Below, piece after piece: positions 15,478 to 23,545 of a stretch of DNA of 33,944 nucleotides; the stretch's first letter is position 1; every line of letters begins with the position of its first letter. Source of the DNA: Kiritimatiellia bacterium (lineage in GTDB: Bacteria; Verrucomicrobiota; Kiritimatiellia; SS1-B-03-39; UBA6053); the NCBI GenBank assembly GCA_029936175.1, contig JAPYUI010000015.1:9815-43758 (forward strand), written 5' to 3'. A program made the translations under genes and the position numbers. The notes under the pieces were generated by a model. It was not told the origin of the DNA. It saw only the letters and a program-made list of their open reading frames with translations, and searched no databases.

Positions 15478-16578
15478 CTAGGGGACCGCCTTGCGGTTCT
15501 TGACCCAGGCGTGTAGGGCTGGCCGGAGAGCGGACCAGGCCTTTTTGTCACTGCGGACATCGACAAAGGCATCGTACAGCTCAAACAACATTTCCCGAAA
15601 CTCGTCGATCTTTATCACGCGTCCCTGGAAGCGGCTCATAGGATCCAGCTTCTCTTCGTCTTCAGGTAGCCTCATCGTGCGGATGGTGAATTCGCTCGCG
15701 TCGAAATTTCCGGACCAAACCTCTTCACCACGGACGAAGCTGATCTTGCACTTGGCCAACTTCTTGCCGGCCATCAGGCTCGCCTGGGCTTCCATGCTCA
15801 CGGTCGGGTTGCCTTTGCGAATCACCGATTCGTGGGCACCCTCCCCTTCCATGTAAAAGGTCAATGGGCCTTCAATGAAGACCGAGATATCGCCTTGCCG
15901 GGTCTTGATGTACTGCTCCTCGGTCTCGGAACGGTACCAGAGCCAGGTGGCGAAATCGTGCCCGGGATCCTCGCTCACGCAGGTGTCATCGACCTTGGGC
16001 GAAAAACTGCTCGGATACCAGTCGCGCACGTCTACGCGTTTGCGCGCACGTGCCAGCGTCTCCGGGCTAACCGGCTCAGGCGCAATACCGGTTGTGTGCC
16101 GCATATGCATGATGAACACATCCGCCTGCGTCTCGCTGATCGCATCTGTGTAGATAAACAAGTCTGCCGGATCGTGCACGAGGTCGATGCCGTTTAACTG
16201 CGGCGGCATCTGCGGCAGCAGGCGCTCCACCAGCTCCTGGCGAAGCTCCGCCCGCTCCTTGCGCGAGACGTAATCCGCTTGTTTCATCTCCAGGCGCAGC
16301 AACTCCTCCTGCTTCATCTCGGCTTTCAACAGCGAGGATGGAATCTTGCGCTCAGCCTTGACCAGGGTCAGGCGGAGATACCCCGAGGGATAGGCGGTAT
16401 CCTCGGTGATTGTACGATCAAAAAGGTGGCGACCGGTGACCCAGCCAAAAATCACGTCTTCCCCGAGGGACTCAAGCGAAGGCAGGGAATGATCGGCAAA
16501 GCGCTCGATAACCCCTTCCTCGAACCTCCGGGGGAGGGTAAACATGCGCAGACTGACAGTGCCGGATTCAAAGGACAT
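15478..16578 (-). CDS. RdgC-like recombination-associated protein
   Basis: The ATG at 16578 gives 366 residues starting MSFESGTVSLRMF, which fits the family beginning better than the longer track start. The RdgC-type features I recognise are SLESLGEDVIFGWVTGRHLFDRTITED, then AYPSGYLRLTLVKAERKIPSSLLKAEMKQEEL, and KERAELRQELVERLLPQMPPQLNGIDLVHD, the equivalent of the E. coli segment that ends in a conserved LLP. RdgC proteins form DNA-encircling dimeric rings and modulate RecA-dependent recombination. This is a distant member and was recognised by memory of the family pattern, not by alignment. It is convergent with the SGNH/TPR gene and 131 nt downstream of the amidohydrolase gene; no operon is obvious. 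Confidence 0.6.
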   Translation of the reverse strand: MSFESGTVSLRMFTLPRRFEEGVIERFADHSLPSLESLGEDVIFGWVTGRHLFDRTITEDTAYPSGYLRLTLVKAERKIPSSLLKAEMKQEELLRLEMKQADYVSRKERAELRQELVERLLPQMPPQLNGIDLVHDPADLFIYTDAISETQADVFIMHMRHTTGIAPEPVSPETLARARKRVDVRDWYPSSFSPKVDDTCVSEDPGHDFATWLWYRSETEEQYIKTRQGDISVFIEGPLTFYMEGEGAHESVIRKGNPTVSMEAQASLMAGKKLAKCKISFVRGEEVWSGNFDASEFTIRTMRLPEDEEKLDPMSRFQGRVIKIDEFREMLFELYDAFVDVRSDKKAWSALRPALHAWVKNRKAVP

Positions 16579-16709
16579 GGTATGGAAATGCCAAAAAGGA
16601 TTAATGTACAATGACGAAGCTCGGGTGTCTATCCGAGACGCATAGCCTTGTCACTTAAATAGTGCTGCACTTATAACTGGTCGCCGCCAGGATGGGTGCA
16701 GGAAACCAC

Positions 16710-17549
16710 TCAAGCCAGGCGATAGATACGACTGGCGTTGCCGCCGAAGATGGCTTCCCGTTCAAGCTCCGAACGCTCACCGATACAGGCGCGGAAGAAC
16801 TGAAGCGCTTGTTGATAAGGCTGCCCGTCCGGAAAAACCGGCCAGCCACTCCCCCAGATCAAGCGGTGGGTGCCAAAGGTTTCCGCCAGGAACTGCATCA
16901 GGTCCCGGCCCCGGTCTTCATCGCCATCGCTGATTGCCTGGAGACCCGAACATTTGACCGCGAGCAGCTCATGCGCTGCGAGCAAGCGCAGCCGCTCTTC
17001 CCACTTCGACCGCTCCACCCCCTCCGCCGGCGGAGCCGCACAGGCATCGAGAATCATCCGGCAATCGGGCTTATTCTCCAGCAATATGCCAAGGCCATCC
17101 AATTGGTCGGCATCCACCTGGAGCTCGAGTACCAGGCCCTGCTCGGTCAACATGTCCATCGCCCGGGACACGGTGGGATGGCCAGCCCACTCTTTCACCG
17201 GACCGGCGAGGCGGGAACGGATACCCTTGCAGCCCGGCCACTGCGTGAACGCTTCAAGCCAGAGCTTAAGGCTGTCCTGCAGGAGATCTGCACCGAGCAC
17301 GACCGCCTTTAAATACGGGCAGTACTCGGTGACCTCCAACCACCAGATATTGTAGGCGTAGGATGACTTATCCGCCTCGATGATGACCCCCTCCCGCACC
17401 CCCGAATCATGCAGCAGGGGCTGGAGATCAGGCGGAAGAAAACTGGTCTGTAAATCCGGGCGCGACGCCAGCCACTCCGTTTGGCGATAGGAGGCGTAAT
17501 CCCATATATGAATATGGGCATCAATGATGCTGGCAACTGATGATTCCAC
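16710..17549 (-). CDS. Amidohydrolase-2 family protein with altered active site
   Basis: This 279-residue TIM-barrel protein belongs to the amidohydrolase-2 group that includes lactonases and 2-pyrone-4,6-dicarboxylate hydrolase. It keeps the first-strand metal motif DAHIHIWD (10-17), the GIRSRL arginine segment (109-114) and KCSGL (199-203). Two later positions differ from family expectation: MILDACAAPP (166-174) has alanine where DHxGKP has histidine, and WGSGWPV (232-238) has glycine where GSDWPV has the catalytic aspartate. The start is a GTG at 17549 without a clear ribosome site. It may be a pseudoenzyme or use a changed chemistry. Neighbouring genes give no pathway clue. Confidence 0.8.
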   Translation of the reverse strand: MESSVASIIDAHIHIWDYASYRQTEWLASRPDLQTSFLPPDLQPLLHDSGVREGVIIEADKSSYAYNIWWLEVTEYCPYLKAVVLGADLLQDSLKLWLEAFTQWPGCKGIRSRLAGPVKEWAGHPTVSRAMDMLTEQGLVLELQVDADQLDGLGILLENKPDCRMILDACAAPPAEGVERSKWEERLRLLAAHELLAVKCSGLQAISDGDEDRGRDLMQFLAETFGTHRLIWGSGWPVFPDGQPYQQALQFFRACIGERSELEREAIFGGNASRIYRLA

Positions 17550-17623
17550 GGGAAACAGGGAGGAGACGCGACTATTTAACTATAAAGCCCCCGCCCAGCA
17601 CAATACATTTAAGCCGCATCGGG

Positions 17624-17641
17624 AAAACCCGCATCACGGGT
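17624..17641 (-). terminator. Possible weak intrinsic terminator after the sigma-54 activator gene
   Basis: On the minus strand ACCCG-TGATG-CGGGT is a 5-bp stem followed by TTT. It lies about 120 nt beyond the activator stop. The stem is short, and an overlapping alternative hairpin (CGGG-AAAA-CCCG on the plus strand) is also possible, so support is modest. Confidence 0.3.
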
Positions 17642-17759
17642 GCCTGGAACAGGTTCGGTAATGCCACCGCTTGCATGGGTGGCCTTCCATGCCCAAACCC
17701 CACCCCATGGACCGGGCAATGGAGGAGCGCGCCGATTCACGAACTCCGATCACCTGCGA

Positions 17760-19307
17760 CTACCCGACATATTTCTTCGCATCGATACCGTACTTATGGA
17801 CCTTGTAACCGAAGATGCGCTGGGTCGTTTTAAGGCTTCGGGCTGCAGAAGCCATGTTCCCTCTCGTCGACTTGAGCGCGTCGACAATCAAGTCCCGCTC
17901 GAAGCTGTCCACGGACTCCTTGAGCGATGACTCGGGGCGCCGACCGGTCGCTTCAGCCGTCTGCAGGGTCGGCGGAAGATGATGCGGGTACACAACATCG
18001 CCCTCGGTGAGAAGCACCGCACGCTCAACCATATTCTCCAACTCCCGCACGTTGCCAGGCCAATGATACGAGTAGAGCATGTCGATCACCTCGCTACTTA
18101 GCCGCCGCACATCTTTTCCACTGTCCCTTGAGTACTTTTCCAGGAAGTGATCCGCGAGGAGCAGAATATCACTCTTGCGCTTGTGCAGGGGTGGGACAAA
18201 GATCGGGAATACATTCAGGCGATAGAACAAGTCTTCCCGGAACTTGCCTTCGGCGGACATGGCCTGCAGGTCCTTGTTGGTGGCGGCAATCAGGCGCACA
18301 TTGACCTTAATCGTTTTTACGTCTCCGACCCGCTCGAATTCGCGTTCCTGGACAACCCGCAGCAACTTGATCTGGATGCTCGGAGGAATCTCGCCGATCT
18401 CATCCAGGAACAGGGTGCCGCCGTCAGCCAGTTCAAAACGCCCTTTTCGATCACCGGTTGCCCCGGTAAAGGCCCCTTTCACATGACCGAAAAGCTCGCT
18501 CTCGATAATATTCTCCGGCAGGGCGGCGCAGTGCGCCTTTACGAAAGGTTTATCCGAACGATCGCTGTTGTAATGAATCGCTGCGGCCACCAGTTCCTTG
18601 CCCGTCCCGGTTTCTCCCTGGATCAGTACACTGGTCGCGCTCGAGGAAACCTGGGCAATCTGGTCGTAGACCTCCTGCATTTCATGGGAGGTCCCGATGA
18701 TGTTCGAAGGCCGAAAACGATCTTTCAACTGCTCGCGAAGCAACTGGTTTTCCTCCTCCAACTTGTGGCTGTTTTCCTGCGCCTGCCGACGAATCTCCGC
18801 GGCCTGCGCCACCAGGGAAGCGACAATCTGCAGGGCATCCGAAAGCGAATTCAAATCGGTGGTATCGTCGTAATCACGATCCACACTCAAGGTGCCAATG
18901 ACGTTCTTTCCCGCCTTGATCGGCACACAGATAAACGACATTTCGCCGGTTGCCCGCTCGGTCCGGTTCAGGTACAAGGGTGATTCGAGCGTTTTCTTGA
19001 TGATCATCGGATCGCCGGACTGGGCAACCTTTCCCGTGACGCCTTCGCCGAGTTTGTAACGCCCACGACTGGTCTGCTGCGGGGTAAGCCCCAGTGCGGC
19101 CTCGATCTGCACCTCGTTGGTTGCACGATTGAAAATCGTCATGGTTGCGTGGCGAGCCAGGAGATGCTTGCTGATACACTCCATAATCGGGTTGACGATC
19201 CGCTCCATATCGAGGGTCTTCTCAAGGATTTGTGCGATCTCAAGAAACAACAGCGTACCGTCCACCTTTCCGGGTTGGGTCACGCTTATCTTTTGTTTTG
19301 CGGCCAC
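17760..19307 (-). CDS. Sigma-54-dependent transcriptional activator (GAF-AAA+-Fis HTH)
   Basis: This 515-residue activator has a NifA-like architecture. A GAF domain covers about 20-175 (LEIAQILEKTLDMERIVNPIMECIS, then KLGEGVTGKVAQSGDPMII and FICVPIKAGKNVIGTLSVDRD), followed by a coiled linker (177-195). The AAA+ domain has Walker A GETGTGKE (231-238), the sigma-54 contact loop GAFTGA (278-283) and Walker B LFLDEIGE (299-306). A C-terminal Fis-type HTH is present (LKSTRGNMASAARSLKTTQRIFGYKVHKYG). No receiver domain is present, so a small molecule sensed by GAF is likelier than a kinase. The GTG start is supported by GAGGAGA 5-6 nt upstream, itself overlapping the nadE stop. Co-transcription with nadE and nearness to glutamine synthetase suggest nitrogen control, which is inference. 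Confidence 0.93.
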   Translation of the reverse strand: MAAKQKISVTQPGKVDGTLLFLEIAQILEKTLDMERIVNPIMECISKHLLARHATMTIFNRATNEVQIEAALGLTPQQTSRGRYKLGEGVTGKVAQSGDPMIIKKTLESPLYLNRTERATGEMSFICVPIKAGKNVIGTLSVDRDYDDTTDLNSLSDALQIVASLVAQAAEIRRQAQENSHKLEEENQLLREQLKDRFRPSNIIGTSHEMQEVYDQIAQVSSSATSVLIQGETGTGKELVAAAIHYNSDRSDKPFVKAHCAALPENIIESELFGHVKGAFTGATGDRKGRFELADGGTLFLDEIGEIPPSIQIKLLRVVQEREFERVGDVKTIKVNVRLIAATNKDLQAMSAEGKFREDLFYRLNVFPIFVPPLHKRKSDILLLADHFLEKYSRDSGKDVRRLSSEVIDMLYSYHWPGNVRELENMVERAVLLTEGDVVYPHHLPPTLQTAEATGRRPESSLKESVDSFERDLIVDALKSTRGNMASAARSLKTTQRIFGYKVHKYGIDAKKYVG

Positions 19308-19317
19308 AACATTCTCC

Positions 19318-21027
19318 TCAATCCAACTCCCGATACCGGTTGGTGATGGGCATCCGACGGTCTTTACCGAAGGCTTTTGGGGTGATTTTTACCCCGGGCG
19401 GGGCTTGGCGGCGCTTGTACTCATTCAAATCAACCAGGCGGATCACCTGGGAGACGATTTTCGGGTCAAATCCCTCGGCAACAATCGCGTCGCGCCCCTG
19501 GTCCCGCTCCACGTAGCGTTCCAGGATCTGATCCAGCACGGCGTATTCCGGCAGGGAGTCGGAGTCCTTCTGATCCGGTCGAAGTTCAGCCGAAGGTGGC
19601 CGATCAATCGTGGTCTGCGGGATAACTTCGCGGCCCTCCGCTACATTTCGCCAGCGACAGAGATCGAACACCAGGGTTTTCGGAACATCCTTGATCACCG
19701 AGAACCCGCCGCACATGTCACCGTAGAGGGTGCAGTAACCCGTCGCCAACTCACTTTTGTTCCCTGTCGCGAGGACGAGATGACCCAGCTTGTTCGACAG
19801 GGCCATGATGATGGTTCCACGAATGCGTGCCTGGATATTTTCCTCGGTCACGTCGGTTTCGCGGCCCGGCCATAGCACCTCCAATTCAGCAAGGAAGGTG
19901 TCGACCAGCGCCTGGATTGGAACGGTTTTAAAATCGATACCCAGGCTTTGGGCCAGCAGACCGGCATCGCTCAAGGTGCCTTCGGAAGAATACTGCGAAG
20001 GCATGGTCACGCCGAGGACCCGGTCCGCGCCAAGGGCGTCGACCGCAATGGCCGCAACGAGCGCGGAATCGATACCACCGCTGATCGCGATAATGACCTG
20101 CTTGAAACCATTTTTGTTCACGTAGTCACGCAGGCCCGTCACCAGGGCGGTATACACTTCAGGAAAATCATCCAGTGGCTCAGGGGCATCGGTGCGATTC
20201 GCAAGGTCCGCCTCGAGAGCCGGCACCTGTTCATCGATGAAGATATACTCGACCTCCGGATTAACGGCGGGTGAAATCACCGATGGCACCGCCTTGTCAT
20301 CCACGGCCACCAGGAGCATCTCCTCGGTAAACTGTCCGGCACGGGAAACGATGGCATTTCCTTCGAGCATGAGGCTGGCGCCATCAAAAACCAGCTCGTC
20401 CTGGCCGCCGACGAGATTGACATACAGCAAGGGGGCGTTCACCGCCTCGGCGGTTTTGCCAAGGATGTCGATGCGCTTGAGCAATTTTCCCCGGGCATAC
20501 GGGGAAGCGGAAAGGTTGATCACGGCGTGGATGCCAATTTCGCGCACACCGGCCGCGGTTTGCTCGGGGAACCAGGAGTCCTCGCAGATGTGAACCGCGA
20601 GTTTATACCCGCCAACTTGCAGGCAGACTTCGCGGTCACCTGCTTCAAACACGCGTTTTTCATCGAATACGCCGTAATTCGGGAGTAGCTGCTTGTGGTA
20701 CACGCCGGCCATTCGTCCGTCTGCAAACATGACGGCGGAGTTGCGTGCGCGCTTTTCGCCACGCGTCGGGCAACCGACGATGCAGATAATGTTACGCGGA
20801 AGCTCCCCGGCCAGCCGATCCAGTTGGCGGGCACAATCCGCCACGAAATGCTCCTTGAGGATCAGGTCTTCCGGGGGATATCCGCTGACGGCGAGCTCTG
20901 GAAACACGGCTACCTGCGCCCCCTGCTCGGCCGCCTCACGGGCACGCAGAACGATCCGGGTCGTATTTTCATCCAGGGCTCCCAGGGTCGGGTTAAACTG
21001 GACCAAAGCTATTACAAGGCGACTCAT
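19318..21027 (-). CDS. nadE: Glutamine-dependent NAD+ synthetase
   Basis: The ATG at 21027 gives 569 residues and avoids reading through the terminator hairpin that the track start at 21063 includes. The N-terminal nitrilase-type glutaminase has the catalytic triad E44 (VFPELAVSGYPPEDL), K112 (YHKQLLPNYGVFDE) and C148 (HICEDSWFP). The C-terminal synthetase has the PP-loop SGGIDSA (316-322), LATGNKSELATGYCTLYGDMCGGFSVIKDVPKT, and the tail YKRRQAPPGVKITPKAFGKDRRMPITNRY. The enzyme amidates nicotinate adenine dinucleotide to NAD+ using glutamine. It is followed after 10 nt by the sigma-54 activator and preceded by the glnA terminator. Confidence 0.96.
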   Translation of the reverse strand: MSRLVIALVQFNPTLGALDENTTRIVLRAREAAEQGAQVAVFPELAVSGYPPEDLILKEHFVADCARQLDRLAGELPRNIICIVGCPTRGEKRARNSAVMFADGRMAGVYHKQLLPNYGVFDEKRVFEAGDREVCLQVGGYKLAVHICEDSWFPEQTAAGVREIGIHAVINLSASPYARGKLLKRIDILGKTAEAVNAPLLYVNLVGGQDELVFDGASLMLEGNAIVSRAGQFTEEMLLVAVDDKAVPSVISPAVNPEVEYIFIDEQVPALEADLANRTDAPEPLDDFPEVYTALVTGLRDYVNKNGFKQVIIAISGGIDSALVAAIAVDALGADRVLGVTMPSQYSSEGTLSDAGLLAQSLGIDFKTVPIQALVDTFLAELEVLWPGRETDVTEENIQARIRGTIIMALSNKLGHLVLATGNKSELATGYCTLYGDMCGGFSVIKDVPKTLVFDLCRWRNVAEGREVIPQTTIDRPPSAELRPDQKDSDSLPEYAVLDQILERYVERDQGRDAIVAEGFDPKIVSQVIRLVDLNEYKRRQAPPGVKITPKAFGKDRRMPITNRYRELD

Positions 21028-21046
21028 CATACACGAAGAACTGAAG

Positions 21047-21076
21047 AAAAGCCCTCCGGACACCCGGAGGGCTTTT
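21047..21076 (-). terminator. Strong intrinsic terminator of glnA
   Basis: AAAAGCCCTCCGG-ACAC-CCGGAGGGCTTTT is a perfect 13-bp stem with a 4-nt loop. The A and T tracts flank it, so it can work in both directions. It lies 83 nt beyond the glutamine synthetase stop and immediately upstream of nadE, separating the two units. Confidence 0.9.
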
Positions 21077-21158
21077 CCTAATAAACGTGGTGCTTAGAAC
21101 CAGGCGCTCGAGGCTTCCACCATCCAAGCACCACGCGGAAGAGAGCGGCAGTGCCGCC

Positions 21159-22175
21159 TTAGGCTAACGCTTCTTTTGTCGTCTTGATAATGGCGGATGC
21201 AATCTTGTACGGGTCACCATTTGACGCAGGCCGCCGGTCTTCCAGGCGACCCTTCCAGTCATCCTGGACCGTCGTCACCGGGATGCGGATTGATGCGCCG
21301 CGATCGGATTCACCGTAGCTGAACTTATCGATGGCCTGCGTTTCGTGCAGACCCGTCAAGCGCTGGTCGTTGTCGGCACCATAGACACTGATATGACGAT
21401 CGATATTCTTGGCGAAAGCCTCGCAAATAGTGGTCATCATTTCCTTCCCGCCCTGGTCACGCATGGCACCATTGGAGAAGTTGGCATGCATGCCTGAACC
21501 ATTCCAGTCGCCCTTGACCGGTTTCGGGTGCCAATCGACCGCGATACCGTATTTCTCGGCCGTACGCTCACAGAGGTAACGCGCCATCCATATCTGGTCG
21601 CCGGCGCTCCCGGCACCCTTGGCAAAGACCTGGAACTCCCACTGGCCCGCCATCACCTCCGCATTGATTCCCTCCACGTTGAGACCCGCCTCAAGGCAGT
21701 AGTGCAGGTGCTCATCCACGACATGGCGACCGAAGGTATTCCGCGCACCTACGGATGTGTAGTAGGGACCTTGCGGTGCGGGAAAGCCGTTCTCGGGGAA
21801 ACCCAGCGGCTGGTTCGTGTCCACATCTATCAGGGTGTATTCCTGCTCAAAACCAAACCAGAAATCAGCATCATCATCGGTTATCGTCGCGCGCCCATTG
21901 GACTCGTGCGGCGTACCGTTATCATTTAACACCTCGTTCATTACCAGCCACCCGTTGCCCCCAAAACGATCCGGGTCCGGGTATACGGCGACGGGTTTGA
22001 GCAGCGTGTCGGACTCGCCGCCACCGGCCTGCTCGGTAGACGATCCATCAAAATTCCACATCTTCGCATCCTCCAGCTTTCCGCTGAAATCATCTGCGAT
22101 CAGGGTTTTGCTGCGGAGAGACTGAGTCGGCTTGTAGCCGTCCAGCCAGATGTACTCCAGTTTATGCTTAGCCAT
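21159..22175 (-). CDS. glnA: Glutamine synthetase, type II (eukaryote-like)
   Basis: This 338-residue protein makes glutamine from glutamate and ammonia with ATP. Its length and motifs belong to GSII rather than the roughly 470-residue GSI: LEYIWLDGYKPTQSLRSKT near the N-terminus, MWNFDGSSTEQAGGGESDTLLKPVAVYPDP (39-68), WFGFEQEYTLID, GPYYTSVGA, EVMAGQWEFQV, DWNGSGMHANFS and GLHETQAIDKFSYGESDRGASIRIP. The GSI adenylylation loop is absent. The ATG has AGGAG 10 nt upstream. An AT-rich leader with a palindrome precedes it and a strong terminator follows, so it is a single-gene unit. Upstream of trpD's 3' end nothing suggests shared regulation. Confidence 0.97.
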   Translation of the reverse strand: MAKHKLEYIWLDGYKPTQSLRSKTLIADDFSGKLEDAKMWNFDGSSTEQAGGGESDTLLKPVAVYPDPDRFGGNGWLVMNEVLNDNGTPHESNGRATITDDDADFWFGFEQEYTLIDVDTNQPLGFPENGFPAPQGPYYTSVGARNTFGRHVVDEHLHYCLEAGLNVEGINAEVMAGQWEFQVFAKGAGSAGDQIWMARYLCERTAEKYGIAVDWHPKPVKGDWNGSGMHANFSNGAMRDQGGKEMMTTICEAFAKNIDRHISVYGADNDQRLTGLHETQAIDKFSYGESDRGASIRIPVTTVQDDWKGRLEDRRPASNGDPYKIASAIIKTTKEALA

Positions 22176-22432
22176 TACTATTTTACTCCTCTTACTTGGT
22201 TCAGGTTTTGAAACGCAAAGAACACGTTCTGAATTAACGAGATTCTGTTGATATACCGTTTTGAAGGTATGACAAGATATTTATACGAAAAGGTATTAAC
22301 AGGTTATCATGGATACATTTTTGTATCAATCAGGCGGTACCATTCCCCTGGTAAGGAACGCCTGGGGATAATGATCGTTCCGCGGAACTGAGCGCATCGC
22401 GGTGGCCTTCGCGTCGCTGCGGTTAAGACAAC
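22176..22432 (-). promoter_or_regulatory. glnA leader and promoter region
   Basis: This 257-nt AT-rich region precedes glnA. It contains the perfect palindrome GATACA-TTTT-TGTATC (22312-22327), and a consensus-like -10 TATAAA lies downstream of it on the minus strand without a good -35. A separate 12-bp palindrome GTTCCGCGGAAC (22377-22388) lies nearer the trpD stop. No -24/-12 sigma-54 element matching GG-N10-GC in a convincing context was found. Promoter position is therefore unresolved. Confidence 0.4.
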
Positions 22433-23443
22433 TCAGCCATTTGACCGGGCGATCAAGGTGTCCAGCTTGTCTCGCGCCGCGCCGCTATCGATCGATGCCT
22501 GTGCCTGTTCGACGCCTGCAGCCATGCTTTGCGCGTCCCCCCCGGAACAAATCGCCGCCCCGGCATTCAGCACCACGATGTCACGCCTCGGCCCCTCTTC
22601 CCCTTCAAGGATCGCCCGGGTGATCGCGGCATTCTCACCCGGCTCGCCGCCGACCAGGTCATTCGGTTTTGCACGCTCCATCCCAAAATCTTCGGGTTTG
22701 ATTTCGAAATGGTTGATGCCGCCGTCGTGCACCTCGCCGATGATCGTTTCGGCCGTGTTGGTGATTTCGTCCAGGCCATCGCGTCCGTGAACCACGAACA
22801 AGTGCTCCGAACCCGTCGCCGCGGCGGCATCGGCCACCAGTTTAACCAAGTCCGAATGGTACACCCCCAGCACACCACGTTTGCTGCTCGCGGGATTGGA
22901 AAGCGGTCCGAGAATATTGAAAATGGTGCGAATACCCAATTCGCGCCGCGGACCGATAGCGTGTTTCATCGCTGGATGCAGGGATGGCGCGAACAAAAAT
23001 GCGATGCCGATTTCGTCCAGACATTGTGTCATGAGCTCCGGGGCAACCGTGATATCCACCCCGAGCTCCTTGAGCACATCCGCGCTGCCACACTTGCTGG
23101 ATACGCTGCGGTTTCCGTGCTTCGCCACGGGTACGCCGGCTCCGGCGGTGACAAATGCGGCCGTCGTAGAAATATTAAAGGTATGGGTCCCATCGCCGCC
23201 CGTCCCGCAGGTGTCGACGATGCGCGCGTGCTTGGTTACAACGGGGGTGCAGGCCTCGCGCATCGCCTCGGCGGCACCGGCGACGACTTCGGCGGTCTCC
23301 CCGACCATGCGCAAGGCGGTGATAAACCCCGCAATCTGGGCATCGCTAGCCTCCCCGGACATAATGGCTTTAAGCGAGTGGTAGGCCTCATCCCGGGTGA
23401 TGGGCTGGCGGTCGACGAGCTTGGCGATGGCTTGTTTAATCAT
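22433..23443 (-). CDS. trpD: Anthranilate phosphoribosyltransferase
   Basis: This 336-residue protein is the usual length for TrpD, which joins anthranilate to PRPP in tryptophan synthesis. The PRPP-binding signature is DTCGTGGDGTHTFNISTTAAFVTAGAGVPVAKHGNRSVSSKCGSADVLKELG (78-128). IGFLFAPSLHPAMK-like (here IAFLFAPSLHPAMKHAIGPRRELGIRTIFNILGPLSNPA) and FVVHGRDGLDEIT complete the family pattern. No other trp genes flank it, so it is a solitary locus in this window. The neighbours (glnA and dGTPase genes) share its strand but are separated by 257 and 102 nt. Confidence 0.96.
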   Translation of the reverse strand: MIKQAIAKLVDRQPITRDEAYHSLKAIMSGEASDAQIAGFITALRMVGETAEVVAGAAEAMREACTPVVTKHARIVDTCGTGGDGTHTFNISTTAAFVTAGAGVPVAKHGNRSVSSKCGSADVLKELGVDITVAPELMTQCLDEIGIAFLFAPSLHPAMKHAIGPRRELGIRTIFNILGPLSNPASSKRGVLGVYHSDLVKLVADAAAATGSEHLFVVHGRDGLDEITNTAETIIGEVHDGGINHFEIKPEDFGMERAKPNDLVGGEPGENAAITRAILEGEEGPRRDIVVLNAGAAICSGGDAQSMAAGVEQAQASIDSGAARDKLDTLIARSNG

Positions 23444-23474
23444 AGGGGGAATCTAGGGCTAAACCCCGGGAAAA

Positions 23475-23502
23475 TTAAACCACGAAATACACGAAATGAA
23501 CG
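23475..23502. repeat. Short CACGAAATA tandem in trpD-dGTPase spacer
   Basis: TTAAACCACGAAATACACGAAATGAACG contains two adjacent near-identical 9-mers, CACGAAATA and CACGAAATG. From memory, motifs of this kind are dispersed in intergenic DNA of several bacterial groups. Only one copy is seen here. Confidence 0.35.
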
Positions 23503-23545
23503 TAGGCCGGGACGGCTACCTTTTCTCGCCCGCGAAGGACCGGGG

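Noticed and set aside
22176-22432. Sigma-54 (-24/-12) promoter for glnA
   Set aside because: I searched for GG-N10-GC with the surrounding consensus and for TGT-N10-ACA activator sites; only poor near-matches occur.
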